Positions 1 to 9,043 of a DNA stretch of 64,000 nucleotides are shown in pieces. The stretch is taken from the NCBI RefSeq assembly GCF_004349055.1, contig NZ_SMKX01000004.1, positions 1-64,000 of the forward strand. Reading direction: 5' to 3'. Numbering within the stretch: position 1 is the stretch's first letter; every line of letters begins with the position of its first letter. Both the position numbers and the translations under genes were made by a program. The notes beneath the pieces were generated by a model. The model was not told the DNA's origin. It was given only the letters and a program-made list of their open reading frames with translations, and searched no databases. This DNA comes from Kribbella antibiotica (GTDB taxonomy: Bacteria > Actinomycetota > Actinomycetes > Propionibacteriales > Kribbellaceae).

Positions 1-302
1 CCCCCAGCCAGGTTCGTCGTGTTGGACCACAACGCCACCGGCGACCGCCACCAACCACCCCCGACCCGAGCCTCCTCGAACGTGTCCCCGAACACGAACA
101 CCATCCGCCCATCCGGCGCTCGCGCCGGAATCCCCAGGTCGGTACCCGCCATCCGGAACCGGTCGGTCAGCCCCGGCCCGGTCAGATCCTTCACCTTGTT
201 CACGGTGAGCGCCTGCGTCCCGGCAAACGCCGTACCAGGCACCATCGCCGCGGCCCCCACATCAGCCGCAGCCCGCAACACCGTTCTACGCGATAGTTCC
301 AT
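1..302 (-). CDS. DUF4185-type secreted protein, 5' part only
   Basis: Reading leftward from the ATG at 302, about 100 codons are open to the window edge, so only the N-terminus is present. It opens with a Tat-like signal (SRRTVLRAA, then an Ala-rich stretch ending in AFAG). The mature start contains DGRMVFVFGDTFE followed by GGGWWRSPVALWSNTT, which resembles DUF4185 proteins, a five-bladed beta-propeller-like secreted family of uncertain activity. A GGGAG ribosome site lies about 5 nt upstream. The family call rests on that GDTF...WRSP pattern only; function is unknown. Confidence 0.6.
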   Translation of the reverse strand, partial: MELSRRTVLRAAADVGAAAMVPGTAFAGTQALTVNKVKDLTGPGLTDRFRMAGTDLGIPARAPDGRMVFVFGDTFEEARVGGGWWRSPVALWSNTTNLAG

Positions 303-378
303 CGAAACTCCCAACTACGAGGCGGACGGGAAATCGATTTCTCCGGTTCAGCCTCCAAGAGCCGCCCGACGAAGTCAA

Positions 379-484
379 GGCGTACATAAGAACTGTTAAT
401 AGTCGCCGTCACAGCCTGCTCCAGCCCCAGTCCTCGCCTGCGCCGCCGGCTCCCGAGGGACTACTGACAGTCCGTCTGCACGCC
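379..484. repeat. 106-bp inverted-repeat element, copy A
   Basis: The element is bounded by two inverted copies of a roughly 25-nt sequence with consensus GGCGTACAGAAGRACTGT followed by NARTAGT. The left copy reads forward from 379 and the right copy reads in reverse, ending at 484. A second element of identical length lies at 1385-1490. The 56-nt centre differs between the two elements apart from a shared CGCCG next to the left repeat. It resembles a REP-doublet or MITE-type palindromic element; no transposase is present nearby. Confidence 0.7.
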
Positions 485-532
485 TGTGGATAACCGCCGA
501 CGCGGTTCGCGGAAGATCGGCAGGATGGTGGG

Positions 533-1408
533 ATGCGATCGGTCGCCGAGATCCTGACTCAGCTGGGTGGCAGCGCCACCTACGCCGAATTGACGGCGGT
601 GATCCCACGGCGCGCACTGGACCGGGCGGTCAGGAACGGCGATGTCGTCCGGCTGACCCGCGGTGTGTACGGCCACCCGCAGCTCGGCGCTGACCGGTCC
701 ACTGCGCTGGCACATGCCGGGGTGCTGTCTCACACCAGCGCGGCCCTGGCTTGGAGGTTGCCGCTCCTGTCAGCGCCGCCCAAGCCACATGTCACGCTGC
801 CGACCCACCGCAAAGCTCGGTCTGGCCCACCTGCAGTTCTGCATTGGGCAGACCTTCCCGCCGCCGACCTGCGGCGCGGTCTGACCTCGCTCGAGCGGAC
901 AGTCATCGACTGCGCCCGAATCCTTCCGTTCGGCGAGGCCCTCGCAGTAGGCGATGCCGCCCTGGCCACCGGCCAACTGGGCTTGGAGGAACTTCAGATC
1001 GCGGCCGACCGCGCACGCGGCCGAGGACGGGCCAACGCGATCGCCGTTGCCACTGCGGCGGACGCGCGTTCGGGAAGCTTTCTGGAGTCGATCGTGCGCA
1101 GCCTCCTGCTGGAGGCCGGCATCGACGACTTCGAGCCGCAGGTGCTCGTGCTGACGGCAGGACGCCCGGCCCGCGTAGATCTCGCAAACCGGCGACTGCG
1201 GATCGTGCTGGAGGCAGAGGGCTACGAGTTCCACGGGTCACCGGCCAAGTTCGCCGACGACTGCCGACGGTACGACGAGCTAGTCGCCGCAGGCTGGCAC
1301 GTCCTTCGCTTCACCTACCAGCAAATTCTCGGCGACCCAGCCTGGGTCATCGCGACCGTGCGGAGCGCGATGGCTGAGGCCCGCGCTGTACAGAAGGACT
1401 GTGAATAG
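533..1408 (+). CDS. AbiEi-like N-terminal domain fused to DUF559 nuclease-like domain
   Basis: 291 aa. The first 60 residues look like the winged-helix N-terminus of AbiEi-type proteins (antitoxin part of the type IV AbiE system). The rest follows the actinobacterial layout of a helical middle and a C-terminal DUF559/Vsr-like PD-(D/E)xK fold. Visible motif residues are RVDLANRRLRIVLEAEGYEFHG (split as RVDLA, then LEAEGYEFHG), then a DDCRRYDEL stretch and GWHVLRFT. No AbiEii toxin gene is adjacent, so it is not a standard AbiE pair. The last codons (AVQKDCE, stop) are supplied by the 106-bp element that begins at 1385. DNA-binding or nuclease activity is inferred. Confidence 0.7.
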   Translation: MRSVAEILTQLGGSATYAELTAVIPRRALDRAVRNGDVVRLTRGVYGHPQLGADRSTALAHAGVLSHTSAALAWRLPLLSAPPKPHVTLPTHRKARSGPPAVLHWADLPAADLRRGLTSLERTVIDCARILPFGEALAVGDAALATGQLGLEELQIAADRARGRGRANAIAVATAADARSGSFLESIVRSLLLEAGIDDFEPQVLVLTAGRPARVDLANRRLRIVLEAEGYEFHGSPAKFADDCRRYDELVAAGWHVLRFTYQQILGDPAWVIATVRSAMAEARAVQKDCE

Positions 1409-1490
1409 TCGCCGCAACCGGGCCTAGCGACACCGCCGCCAGCGGACGGCGAGCTCGGGCGACGCAGTACTAACAGTTCTTCTGTACGCC
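1385..1490. repeat. 106-bp inverted-repeat element, copy B
   Basis: Same architecture and exactly the same length as the element at 379-484, in the same orientation. The left repeat (from 1385) encodes the last residues and stop of the AbiEi/DUF559 gene. The right repeat (inverted, ending 1490) begins 4 nt beyond the stop of the sulfurtransferase gene. The repeat cores are GTACAGAAGGACTGTGAATA and, inverted, GTACAGAAGAACTGTTAGTA. It lies between two converging genes, so it may also act as a terminator-like structure. Confidence 0.7.
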
Positions 1491-1494
1491 TTTG

Positions 1495-2316
1495 TCAGTC
1501 GCGGCCGGTGGCGATGGGGCGGGTGGGGTCGGTGATCCAGTCGGACCAGGAGCCGATGTAGACGGGGGCCTTGATGCCGACGGACTCCAGGGCCAGGGCT
1601 GTGTGGGTGGCGGTGACTCCCGAGCCGCAGTAGGTCGCCAGGTCGGTGTCGGGGGTGACGCCGTGGCCAGTGAAGTAGGCGGCGAGGTCTTCGGCGGGCT
1701 TGAAGTGGCCATCGGCCGTGAGGAGCGCACCCATGGGGGTGTTGATGGCGCCGGGGATGTGGCCGGCGACCTTGTCCATCGGCTCGACTTCGCCGGCGAA
1801 GCGTTCGGGGGCGCGGGCATCCAGCAGGAGGCCGGAGGACGCGACCTTGGCGGCGCCTTCGGCGTCTACCAGCGGGAGGTGGCCGGGCGTCGCGGTGAAG
1901 TCAGTATCGCCCTCGGCCGGGACCTCAGTCGTGACCTCTCCCCCGGCAGCCTTCCAGGCGGCGAGACCACCATCGAGGACGCGGACGTCGGCGACACCGA
2001 AGTAGCGCAGGATCCACCAAGCACGCGCCGCCGCGAGTGAGTTCGCCGCGTCGTACACAACGACGGGCGAACCCGCCGAAGCACCAGTACGGCGTACCAG
2101 CGCGGTGACCGTAGTTGCATCAGGCAACGGGTGGCGCCCCGGCCCAGGTGGGCCGGCGAGGTCAGTGTCGAGGTCCACGAAGTAGGCGCCGGGGAGATGG
2201 CCGGCGTCGTAGGCCTCACGGCCGGGTGGGCCGGCCAGGTTCCAGGTAGCGTCGATCAGCACGGGCTGCGGCTCCAGGGCGCGCAACTCGTCAACGGTGA
2301 TCAGGGGGCTGCTCAC
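1495..2316 (-). CDS. sseA: 3-mercaptopyruvate/thiosulfate sulfurtransferase
   Basis: 273 aa with two tandem rhodanese domains. It transfers sulfane sulfur from mercaptopyruvate or thiosulfate to an acceptor in the cytoplasm. The active-site loop CGSGVT with catalytic Cys about residue 230 matches the mercaptopyruvate-type family rather than classical rhodanese (CRxGx[RT]). The GTG start at 2316 is chosen because GGAGGAG lies just upstream and because it overlaps the tdk stop by four bases (GTGA), indicating translational coupling. A longer reading from 2406 would run inside tdk. Confidence 0.88.
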   Translation of the reverse strand: MSSPLITVDELRALEPQPVLIDATWNLAGPPGREAYDAGHLPGAYFVDLDTDLAGPPGPGRHPLPDATTVTALVRRTGASAGSPVVVYDAANSLAAARAWWILRYFGVADVRVLDGGLAAWKAAGGEVTTEVPAEGDTDFTATPGHLPLVDAEGAAKVASSGLLLDARAPERFAGEVEPMDKVAGHIPGAINTPMGALLTADGHFKPAEDLAAYFTGHGVTPDTDLATYCGSGVTATHTALALESVGIKAPVYIGSWSDWITDPTRPIATGRD

Positions 2317-2966
2317 AGCTGGGCTCCTCCGAACGGTAGGACTTCGGGTGACAAGGTGGCGCGGGCTCGGGCCTGCGTGAGCCGACGACGGTGGTGCCGA
2401 CGGCAAAGCACCTCATAGGCCATCTCGGTGGCGTTGCTCTCGATGTCGCCCACCGCAAGCTGCTCGCCTTCGGTCACCATCTCGCCACCGATCGTACGGG
2501 CGTTGTGGGTTGCCCTCTCGCCGCACCAGCACAGGGCCTCGACCTGGAGGAGTTCCATCCGGTCGGCGAGCTCGACCAGCCGCGCGGATCCCGGGAACAA
2601 GGTGGCCCGGAAGTCGGTCAGGATGCCGAAACAGAAGACGTCGATCTGCAACTCGTCGACCAGCCGTGCCAGTTGCTCGATCTGCAAGGCGCTGTAGAAC
2701 TGCGCCTCGTCACACACCGCATAGTCGATCCGCCCACCTTGGGTGAGCTCGTTGACCACGTGGTCCCAGAAGTCGAAATCGGGCTGCACCTCGATCGCCT
2801 CGGCGACCAGCCCGAGCCGCGAGGACAACACCGCCTCCCCCGCGCGGTCGTTGCTGGTGAAGATCCGACCCCGGCGACCACGCGCCTTGTGGTTGTGATC
2901 CATCTGCAGCGCCAGCGTGGACTTACCGCAGTCCATGGTCCCGGTGAAGTAGAGCAGTTCAGCCAC
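2313..2966 (-). CDS. tdk: thymidine kinase
   Basis: 217 aa, GTG start. It phosphorylates thymidine to dTMP in the salvage pathway. The P-loop GTMDCGKST lies at residues 9-17, and CDEAQF near residue 85 is the Walker B/catalytic Glu region. C-terminal cysteines (CWCGE, and a C before RRHHRRR) fit the zinc-binding lasso of type II thymidine kinases. The length is typical. The stop overlaps the start of the downstream sulfurtransferase. Confidence 0.93.
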   Translation of the reverse strand: MAELLYFTGTMDCGKSTLALQMDHNHKARGRRGRIFTSNDRAGEAVLSSRLGLVAEAIEVQPDFDFWDHVVNELTQGGRIDYAVCDEAQFYSALQIEQLARLVDELQIDVFCFGILTDFRATLFPGSARLVELADRMELLQVEALCWCGERATHNARTIGGEMVTEGEQLAVGDIESNATEMAYEVLCRRHHRRRLTQARARATLSPEVLPFGGAQL

Positions 2967-3123
2967 GGGCGATCATCCTGCCAAGTCAACCGCCCCGCGC
3001 GCACCTCGGGGGGTGTCTCGGGCGGTTCCGACGCGGTATCGCGCCGGCAGCAGCGGCCTGTGTTTCGGTCGACGAGGGATGGACTCGGCTTGGGTATTTG
3101 CGTCGGGACGGTTTGAATGGACC

Positions 3124-4761
3124 GTGCGCAAAGGTCTGCTGGTTGTTCTTGCCGTCGTGCTGACGGTCGCGTCCTGTCTCGTGACGCCCGCGATGGCGGC
3201 GCCGACGGCCGGGCTCCGGGCGTACTTCGTGATCACCGAACCGGCCAAGACCACCGAGGCCGCGGCCGCGATCACGCAGAACGGCGGCACGGTCTACGCC
3301 GCGTACGACGCCATCGGCGTGATCGTCGCGCACTCGAGCAACGCCGATTTCGCAACCAAGGTCCGCGGGACGGCCGGCGTACAGAAGGTCGGCGCGACCC
3401 GCACCGGCGATCTGCCGGCCGAGGTCGCGAACCCGCTGGTCCCGGCGCCCAGCGTCGAAACAGCCAGTACGGCGCCTGAAACCGATCGCGGCGACATGAC
3501 CCAGATCGGCGCGGACCGGGCCTGGACCAAGACCCTTGGCTCAAAGGCCATCACCGTCGGCGTCCTCGACACCGGCGTCGACGACCAGCACGCCGACCTG
3601 AAGGCGAACTTCGACGCCACCAAGTCGGCGTCGTGCGCCTACGGAAAGGCCGATACCCGGCCCGGCGCCTGGCGGCCGGTCGCCGACCACGGCACGCACG
3701 TGGCCGGCACGATCGCGGCCGCCAAGAACGGAGTCGGCGTGATCGGCGTCGCGCCGGGCGTGAAGGTCTCGTCGATCCGGGTCGCCGAGGACGGCAGCGA
3801 CCTGTTCTTCCCGGAGAACACGGTCTGCGCGTTCATGTTCGCCGCCGACAAGGGCGTCTCGGTCACCAACAACAGCTACTACGTCGACCCGTGGCTGTTC
3901 CTGTGCCCGTCGAACCAGGACCAGGACGCGATCGCCGAGGCGGTCCGCCGCTCGGTCGCCTACTCCGACTCCAAGGGTGTCGTGAACATCGCCGCGGCCG
4001 GCAACGACACCTACGACCTGGCCAACAAGGCCACCGACGACTCGAGCCCCAACGACACCACCGCGGCGCCGCGGCCGGTCACCAACGACTGCCTCAGCCT
4101 GCCGACCGAGCTGCCGAATGTCGTCGTGGTCTCCTCCGTCGACGCCGCCGGCGCCAAGTCGCGCTTCTCCAACTTCGGCGAGAACAAGATCAACGTCACC
4201 GCCCCCGGCGAGAACGTCTACTCGACCGTCCCCGGCGGCGGCTACGCAGCCATGACCGGTACGTCGATGGCCTCGCCGCACGTAGCCGGAGTTGCGGCGT
4301 TGCTGCGCAGCGTGGACCCCAAGCTGACGCCCGAGCAGGTCCGCGCCAAGCTCGGTGAGCAGGCCAACGACGTCGCCTGCCCGGCCGGATCATCAGCGGG
4401 CTGCATCGGCCCGGCCACCAAGAACTCCTACTTCGGTGAAGGTCTGGTCGACGCAGCCGAGGCCGTTGGCGCGGCGCCCGCTCAGCCGAAGGGCGCGATC
4501 TCCGTGACCAAGCCGGGCGAGCAGCTCGGCGTCGGCGGGATCCCGGCCGTGCCGCTGCTGATCAAGGGCGCGGGCGGCTCCGGCGACATCAGCTACAGCG
4601 CAACCGGCCTGCCCCCGGGCCTGGAGATCAACACCGAGCGCGGCTGGATCACCGGCGTACTGACGCCTGGTGCCGGCCGCTACAAAGTGACGGTCACTGC
4701 TCGCGATGGTGAGGCCAAGGTCGCCAGCGCGACCTTCTTCTGGAACGTCTGGAGTTTCTGA
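3124..4761 (+). CDS. secreted S8 family serine protease (subtilase)
   Basis: About 545 aa from the GTG at 3124. That start puts a positively charged N-terminus (RKG) right before a hydrophobic signal segment ending TPAMA-AP; an upstream extension to 3013 is open but lacks this logic. An inhibitor-I9-like propeptide follows, then the peptidase domain with Asp149 (GVLDTGVDDQH), His189 (DHGTHVAGT) and Ser381 (GTSMASPHVAG). The last 90 residues (SVTKPGEQLGVGG through WNVWSF) look like an Ig-like/cadherin-like putative binding domain. It ends 1 nt before the converging phosphatase gene. Confidence 0.92.
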   Translation: MRKGLLVVLAVVLTVASCLVTPAMAAPTAGLRAYFVITEPAKTTEAAAAITQNGGTVYAAYDAIGVIVAHSSNADFATKVRGTAGVQKVGATRTGDLPAEVANPLVPAPSVETASTAPETDRGDMTQIGADRAWTKTLGSKAITVGVLDTGVDDQHADLKANFDATKSASCAYGKADTRPGAWRPVADHGTHVAGTIAAAKNGVGVIGVAPGVKVSSIRVAEDGSDLFFPENTVCAFMFAADKGVSVTNNSYYVDPWLFLCPSNQDQDAIAEAVRRSVAYSDSKGVVNIAAAGNDTYDLANKATDDSSPNDTTAAPRPVTNDCLSLPTELPNVVVVSSVDAAGAKSRFSNFGENKINVTAPGENVYSTVPGGGYAAMTGTSMASPHVAGVAALLRSVDPKLTPEQVRAKLGEQANDVACPAGSSAGCIGPATKNSYFGEGLVDAAEAVGAAPAQPKGAISVTKPGEQLGVGGIPAVPLLIKGAGGSGDISYSATGLPPGLEINTERGWITGVLTPGAGRYKVTVTARDGEAKVASATFFWNVWSF

Positions 4762-4762
4762 C

Positions 4763-5887
4763 CTACCGACCGGCGTCGACGAGAAGAGGAATCTCCATCT
4801 CGTCGGCCGTCAGCGAGCCGTGCAGCCCGATCAGCCCGGCCTCTTGCGGGAACCGGCGGCTCGCAACCACCGACAGCGGGCCGAGCGCAGCAACCACGAC
4901 ATCACCCAGCCGCGGTGCGACCCGATCCTCGACCGCGCCGAACCACCCGCGCGCCACCGCCTCCTCGCGGCTCAGCACGAGCGCCCGATCACCGAGCCGC
5001 TCCCGGTACGTCGCCAAGACGTCGTCCACCGCGCCATCAACGCAGTACAGGTGTCTGAAGCGGGACTCACCACCGATCAGCCGCAGCCCGTCGGTGAGCT
5101 CAGGCTCGTTGTCGAGATCGACCCGGTTCTCCGCGGCGACGTCGATCATCCCGTGGTCGGCAACCACGACCAGTACGGCGTCGCGTGGCAACGCAGCTCG
5201 CACCTGCGCAGCAAACGCGTCAGCCGCGACCAGCTCAGCGCGCCACTGCGGTGAGTCGCAGCCATGGCCGTGACCGGTGTAGTCGAGCTGCGAATCGTAG
5301 ACATACGTCAGAGACGAGCTGCCCTCGCGGCTCGCGAACCTGGTCGCATCCAACCGGTCCTCAACGGTATCCGCACCCCGATGCAGGCTCCCCCGGAACG
5401 CTGCCCGGGTCAGCCCGGACTTCTCGAAGCGGACCTTGCTGACGTTCCGCGTCACCACACCGGCCGCAGCGACCCGATCGAAGACCGTGGTGTGCGGCTG
5501 CCACTTCCAGGGGTCGACAGGTGCGTCCCACTGCAGTGCGTTCAGCAGCGCACCGGTCTCCGGCACGATCGACGTGTAGCCGACCATCCCGTGCGCGCCC
5601 GGCGGCAACCCGGTCCCCAGACTCGTCAGGCTCACCGCAGTCGTCGAGGGCACGCCAGCCGTCAGGCTCCGCCCGGCCGACAACAGCGACGACAGGTACG
5701 GCGCGGACTCCGCATAGCGCTTCAGCAGATTCCAACCGAGACCGTCGAACAGCAGAACGGCGTACCGGGATGCTGGGGGCAGCTCGAGGGTGTTCTTGAA
5801 GTCAGGGACCGACAGGGCAGCGGCCACCGACGGAAGCACGTCGGCGAGCGCACCACCGCCGTACTGCGGGCCAACGGGCTCGATCAC
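4763..5887 (-). CDS. alkaline-phosphatase-superfamily phosphodiesterase/pyrophosphatase
   Basis: 374 aa from a GTG at 5887, 4 nt after the DUF5998 stop, so the two form an operon. It has the AlkP-superfamily metal and nucleophile pattern: LLFDGLGWN near the N-terminus, a nucleophile region PSTTAVSLTSLGTG, then DYTGHGHGCDS, and VVADHGMIDV for the metal-binding Asp-His. This is the nucleotide pyrophosphatase/phosphodiesterase branch. No signal peptide is evident, so it is probably cytoplasmic. Substrate is unknown. The 28 codons upstream of the chosen start lie in DUF5998 and are not counted. Confidence 0.85.
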   Translation of the reverse strand: MIEPVGPQYGGGALADVLPSVAAALSVPDFKNTLELPPASRYAVLLFDGLGWNLLKRYAESAPYLSSLLSAGRSLTAGVPSTTAVSLTSLGTGLPPGAHGMVGYTSIVPETGALLNALQWDAPVDPWKWQPHTTVFDRVAAAGVVTRNVSKVRFEKSGLTRAAFRGSLHRGADTVEDRLDATRFASREGSSSLTYVYDSQLDYTGHGHGCDSPQWRAELVAADAFAAQVRAALPRDAVLVVVADHGMIDVAAENRVDLDNEPELTDGLRLIGGESRFRHLYCVDGAVDDVLATYRERLGDRALVLSREEAVARGWFGAVEDRVAPRLGDVVVAALGPLSVVASRRFPQEAGLIGLHGSLTADEMEIPLLVDAGR

Positions 5888-5891
5888 GGCA

Positions 5892-6503
5892 CTACTTGGT
5901 GGTCGCGAAGGACAGCGCGCGAGCGAAGTCCAGCACCTGCTGGATACCGGCCGGGCCATCGGCCGCAGCACTGATCCGCAGCGAGATGTCGTCAGCGGCC
6001 ACCGATCCGGTGTAGCCGTGATCGGCCTCGCAGTTCGGGTCGGCGCAGACAGCCGGCTCGAGGTCGATCCGGTTCACCATCCCCCAGCCGATCGTCAGCA
6101 CGACCTCGCCACCGCCGGAGACCGCCGGGTCGTTCTTGCCCGACGCATAACCAGCCGGATTCGGAACCACTCGGTTCACCACCACGGCGTTCACCCGCGA
6201 CAGCGGGATGGCCTCGGTCGAGGTCGACGCGTACGGCGCCCGGATCAGGTCGTCGGCCGCGTGCTCGTCGGTGTGGCCGACGATCAGCCGGGTCGGGGTC
6301 AGCGCGAGGATCGTGATGTGCCGCCGGACCTCGTCGCGGTCGAAGGTCGGTTCGTGCTGGAGCACGAAGGCCCGGATGGGCTCGCTCGCGATGGCGATCG
6401 CGAGCGAGTCCGTCACGACGTCCGGGTAGTAGCCACAGTGGTCGATCGCCTTGCGCAGCTCCGGGGAGGCGTCGACGAGCTCCGGTGTATTCAGGTCACG
6501 CAT
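5892..6503 (-). CDS. DUF5998 family protein
   Basis: 203 aa from the ATG at 6503, preceded by GGATGAGG. It matches the actinobacterial DUF5998 family by overall pattern: LRKAIDHCGYYPDVV near the N-terminus, a HEPTFDRDEVRRH stretch, then ALTPTRLIVGHTDEH, and AVCADPNCEADHGYTG toward the C-terminus. The family has no assigned activity. It is co-directional with and 4 nt from the AlkP-type phosphatase, a pairing also typical of related actinobacteria, so a shared pathway is likely but unknown. Confidence 0.8.
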   Translation of the reverse strand: MRDLNTPELVDASPELRKAIDHCGYYPDVVTDSLAIAIASEPIRAFVLQHEPTFDRDEVRRHITILALTPTRLIVGHTDEHAADDLIRAPYASTSTEAIPLSRVNAVVVNRVVPNPAGYASGKNDPAVSGGGEVVLTIGWGMVNRIDLEPAVCADPNCEADHGYTGSVAADDISLRISAAADGPAGIQQVLDFARALSFATTK

Positions 6504-6583
6504 ACCCTCATCCTTGCACGTGGGCTGCCGCCTGCGTTGATGCCTTGTGGACAACTGTGGCTCCACCTTGTGGACAATCGCGA

Positions 6584-8230
6584 TCAGTTCGCACTTGCCT
6601 TCCGCAGGACCGGGGCACCGGCCATGCCGGCCGCGGCCACCAGGAAGAGACCGACGACGATCTGCCCGATCAGCAGCAGGATGCCGGAGTTCCCTTCGGT
6701 GAAGATCTGACCGCCGCTCAGCGCCAGGCCGCACAAGGCCCCGAAACCGACCACCGGCAGACCGACTCCGACCACCGGTGCGAGGGCAGCGAGCCTCGCC
6801 GCGCGCTCGATCACGGTCAGCGGCACACCCGAGCGGCGCAGCGCCCTGGCCGGTGCGGCCTGGTCGAGCGCCGTACCGACTGCACCGGCGGCTGTGGAGG
6901 CGGCCGCGGTCACGAACACCAGGCCCATCAGCAGTGCGACACCGATCCGCATGTCCTGCCAGCTCGGGTCACCGTCACCACCCGGCATGAACACCGAGAT
7001 GAACCCAGTGACGAATCCGCTCAGCACGAGCGCCGCAACCGGCCGGAAGGCCGCCTTCGGGTCGTCTGCGAGCCGGCGGCCGGCCAGTAGCCCCACCGGT
7101 CCGTTAGAGAGGTTGGCCAGCATCTTGCCGAGCACCTGGACAGCGAAAGGACCAATGATCCGTACGGCGAGTGCACCGAACCCGATCGCGATCAGCAGCG
7201 GCACCACCGCTGCCTCCATGCCCAGCACCGCCAGCATGACCGGACCGATGATCAGGAACCCCAGCCGCAGCCAGCTCGTCGCCTTCCGCGTCTGGCCCCG
7301 TACGACGCCCAGCGGCGTGATGCTGACTCGACCGAGCCCAATGATCGCGCTGAGCACCGACAACACCGGGACGGCGCCCAGCACGATTAGCGCGGTCCAC
7401 CAGTTCGGTGCGATGTCAGCGACGTACCAGCGGCCGCCGCCGAGCGGGATCTGCGCGATGAGTGGCGTGAGGATCGTGTAGCCCAGAAGTCCGACCACAG
7501 CACCGGCTAGACCGAGCACTGCCTGTTCTACTGCGCTCAGCCAGAGCACCTGACCCCTCGTCGCACCAGCAAGTCGCAGTGCGGCCAGTCGGTGCTCACG
7601 GCGCTTCGCGGCCACACCTGCGGCCTGGCCAACCAGACTGAGCAGCGGGAACAGCACCAGCACGATGCCGAACGCCACTGCGATCAGCAGACCGAACAGG
7701 CGGTTGTCCATCTGCGTGGTCTGCCAGGTGTCGACGTAGTTCGGGTACTTGGTGTCCAGCTTGTCCACACCGTGAATGACGACCAACTCCTCCGGTGAGG
7801 ACAGGCCCTCCTCGGTGATGATGCCGGTCGGCTTGTCTAGCCCGAACTTCGCGCTCAAGCTCGACCACTGCTTCGCCACCTCCGGAGAGACGAACACCTC
7901 GCCCGGCTTGGGCGTGTGGTCGAGTCCCGGCGGCGGGGGTGCGTTGTTCGGCTTGAGAGTGGTCAGGTCGATCTGCACCAGGTGCTGCCCGTTGAGCTGC
8001 TGCTCACGCACCTCCCGCGTCGCACCGATCGCCGTACTGGCATCGACCTGATCGCCACCCCGCCAGCCGATCCGGTCCGAGCGGTGCGAGATCCCGAGCG
8101 AGCCCGCGATCAAGAAGGTCACCAGCAGCGCGACGATCGCGGTCGCACCGACCGCCGCCAGGTTGGCGGATCGGCCGCCGGGGCCCGGCCGCCGTACGAA
8201 ACGCAGGCCCAAGTCAGTCATCGGATTCAT
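6584..8230 (-). CDS. FtsX-family ABC transporter permease
   Basis: 548 aa, about 10 membrane spans by inspection. The first span (LAAVGATAIVALLVTFLIAG) is followed by an extracytoplasmic region of roughly 130 residues. Then comes the FtsX-type core with the cytoplasmic turn RREHRLAALRLAGATRGQV typical of MacB/FtsX permeases. The start overlaps the stop of the ATPase gene by four bases (ATGA). The pair forms a type VII-like exporter, likely for peptides or lipids. Substrate is not indicated by the sequence. Confidence 0.85.
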   Translation of the reverse strand: MNPMTDLGLRFVRRPGPGGRSANLAAVGATAIVALLVTFLIAGSLGISHRSDRIGWRGGDQVDASTAIGATREVREQQLNGQHLVQIDLTTLKPNNAPPPPGLDHTPKPGEVFVSPEVAKQWSSLSAKFGLDKPTGIITEEGLSSPEELVVIHGVDKLDTKYPNYVDTWQTTQMDNRLFGLLIAVAFGIVLVLFPLLSLVGQAAGVAAKRREHRLAALRLAGATRGQVLWLSAVEQAVLGLAGAVVGLLGYTILTPLIAQIPLGGGRWYVADIAPNWWTALIVLGAVPVLSVLSAIIGLGRVSITPLGVVRGQTRKATSWLRLGFLIIGPVMLAVLGMEAAVVPLLIAIGFGALAVRIIGPFAVQVLGKMLANLSNGPVGLLAGRRLADDPKAAFRPVAALVLSGFVTGFISVFMPGGDGDPSWQDMRIGVALLMGLVFVTAAASTAAGAVGTALDQAAPARALRRSGVPLTVIERAARLAALAPVVGVGLPVVGFGALCGLALSGGQIFTEGNSGILLLIGQIVVGLFLVAAAGMAGAPVLRKASAN

Positions 8231-8934
8231 CGGGTGGCTCCGAGAGACTCGTGCACGCGGCCGTCGACGATCGTGAGGGTGCGGTGGCAGCGCGCGGCGA
8301 CCGAGTTGTCGTGGGTGACCACCACAACCGCAGCGCCGCGGTGCGTCGCCGCACCGATCAGCAGGTCGATCACCTGCGAACCAGTGGTCGCGTCGAGCGC
8401 ACCAGTCGGCTCATCGGCGAACACCACCTGCGGCTCGCCAACCAGCGCCCTAGCGATCGCTACGCGCTGCGCCTGGCCACCTGACAACTCTCCCGGCCGC
8501 CGCCCGACCTCATTGGCCAGTCCGACCTGTGCGAGCGTCGCACGGGCCCGGCCGATCGCATCGCGGCGGCTAACGCCGTCGACCATCAGCGGCAGCGCGA
8601 CATTCTCGTCAGCGGGAAGCTCGGCCAGCAACTGGTTGTCCTGGAAGACGAAGCCGAGGCGGCGACGGCGCAGTACGGTCCGGGCGGCGTCGTTCAACTG
8701 GTCGACGCGCTCGCCGCCCAGCCACACCTCCCCCTGGTCCGGGGTGAGGATGCCGGCCAGCACGTGCAGCAGCGTCGTCTTGCCGTTGCCGCTCGGGCCC
8801 ATGACGGCCAACGCCTCACCGGCGCGAACGCCGACATCGACGCCCGCCAGACCGACGACGGGACCGTAGTACTTGACCAGGCCGTGCCCACTGAGGACGA
8901 CCTGCGATGCGAGTTGGGGACTCTGGAAGCTCAT
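8227..8934 (-). CDS. ABC transporter ATP-binding protein (MacB/LolD type)
   Basis: 235 aa from the ATG at 8934, which is preceded by a weak GGAAAG. A 20-residue upstream extension is open but not conserved-looking. Walker A is GPSGNGKTT, the Q-loop lies in FVFQDNQLL, the signature is ELSGGQAQR, and Walker B is VVFADEPTGALD followed by the H-loop VVVTHD. It powers the FtsX-type permease encoded immediately downstream. The signature and short length fit the LolD/MacB group of exporters. Confidence 0.9.
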   Translation of the reverse strand: MSFQSPQLASQVVLSGHGLVKYYGPVVGLAGVDVGVRAGEALAVMGPSGNGKTTLLHVLAGILTPDQGEVWLGGERVDQLNDAARTVLRRRRLGFVFQDNQLLAELPADENVALPLMVDGVSRRDAIGRARATLAQVGLANEVGRRPGELSGGQAQRVAIARALVGEPQVVFADEPTGALDATTGSQVIDLLIGAATHRGAAVVVVTHDNSVAARCHRTLTIVDGRVHESLGATR

Positions 8935-9043
8935 ACTGACGAGCTTTCCGTGAATCAGCCCGCGATTCGTCGGCCTACAGACCTGTCTTGGCATCGCCTT
9001 CCGGTGCTCGTTCGACGCAGCCGTGTAGTACTTGGGTCGTACG

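Noticed and set aside
1385..1490. CRISPR-like repeat arrays around the AbiEi/DUF559 gene
   Set aside because: Only four repeat copies, arranged as inverted pairs with unequal spacing and no cas genes.
3376..3400. Further copy of the GTACAGAAG repeat in the subtilase gene
   Set aside because: Only nine bases match and they fit the conserved protein sequence; the rest of the repeat is absent.
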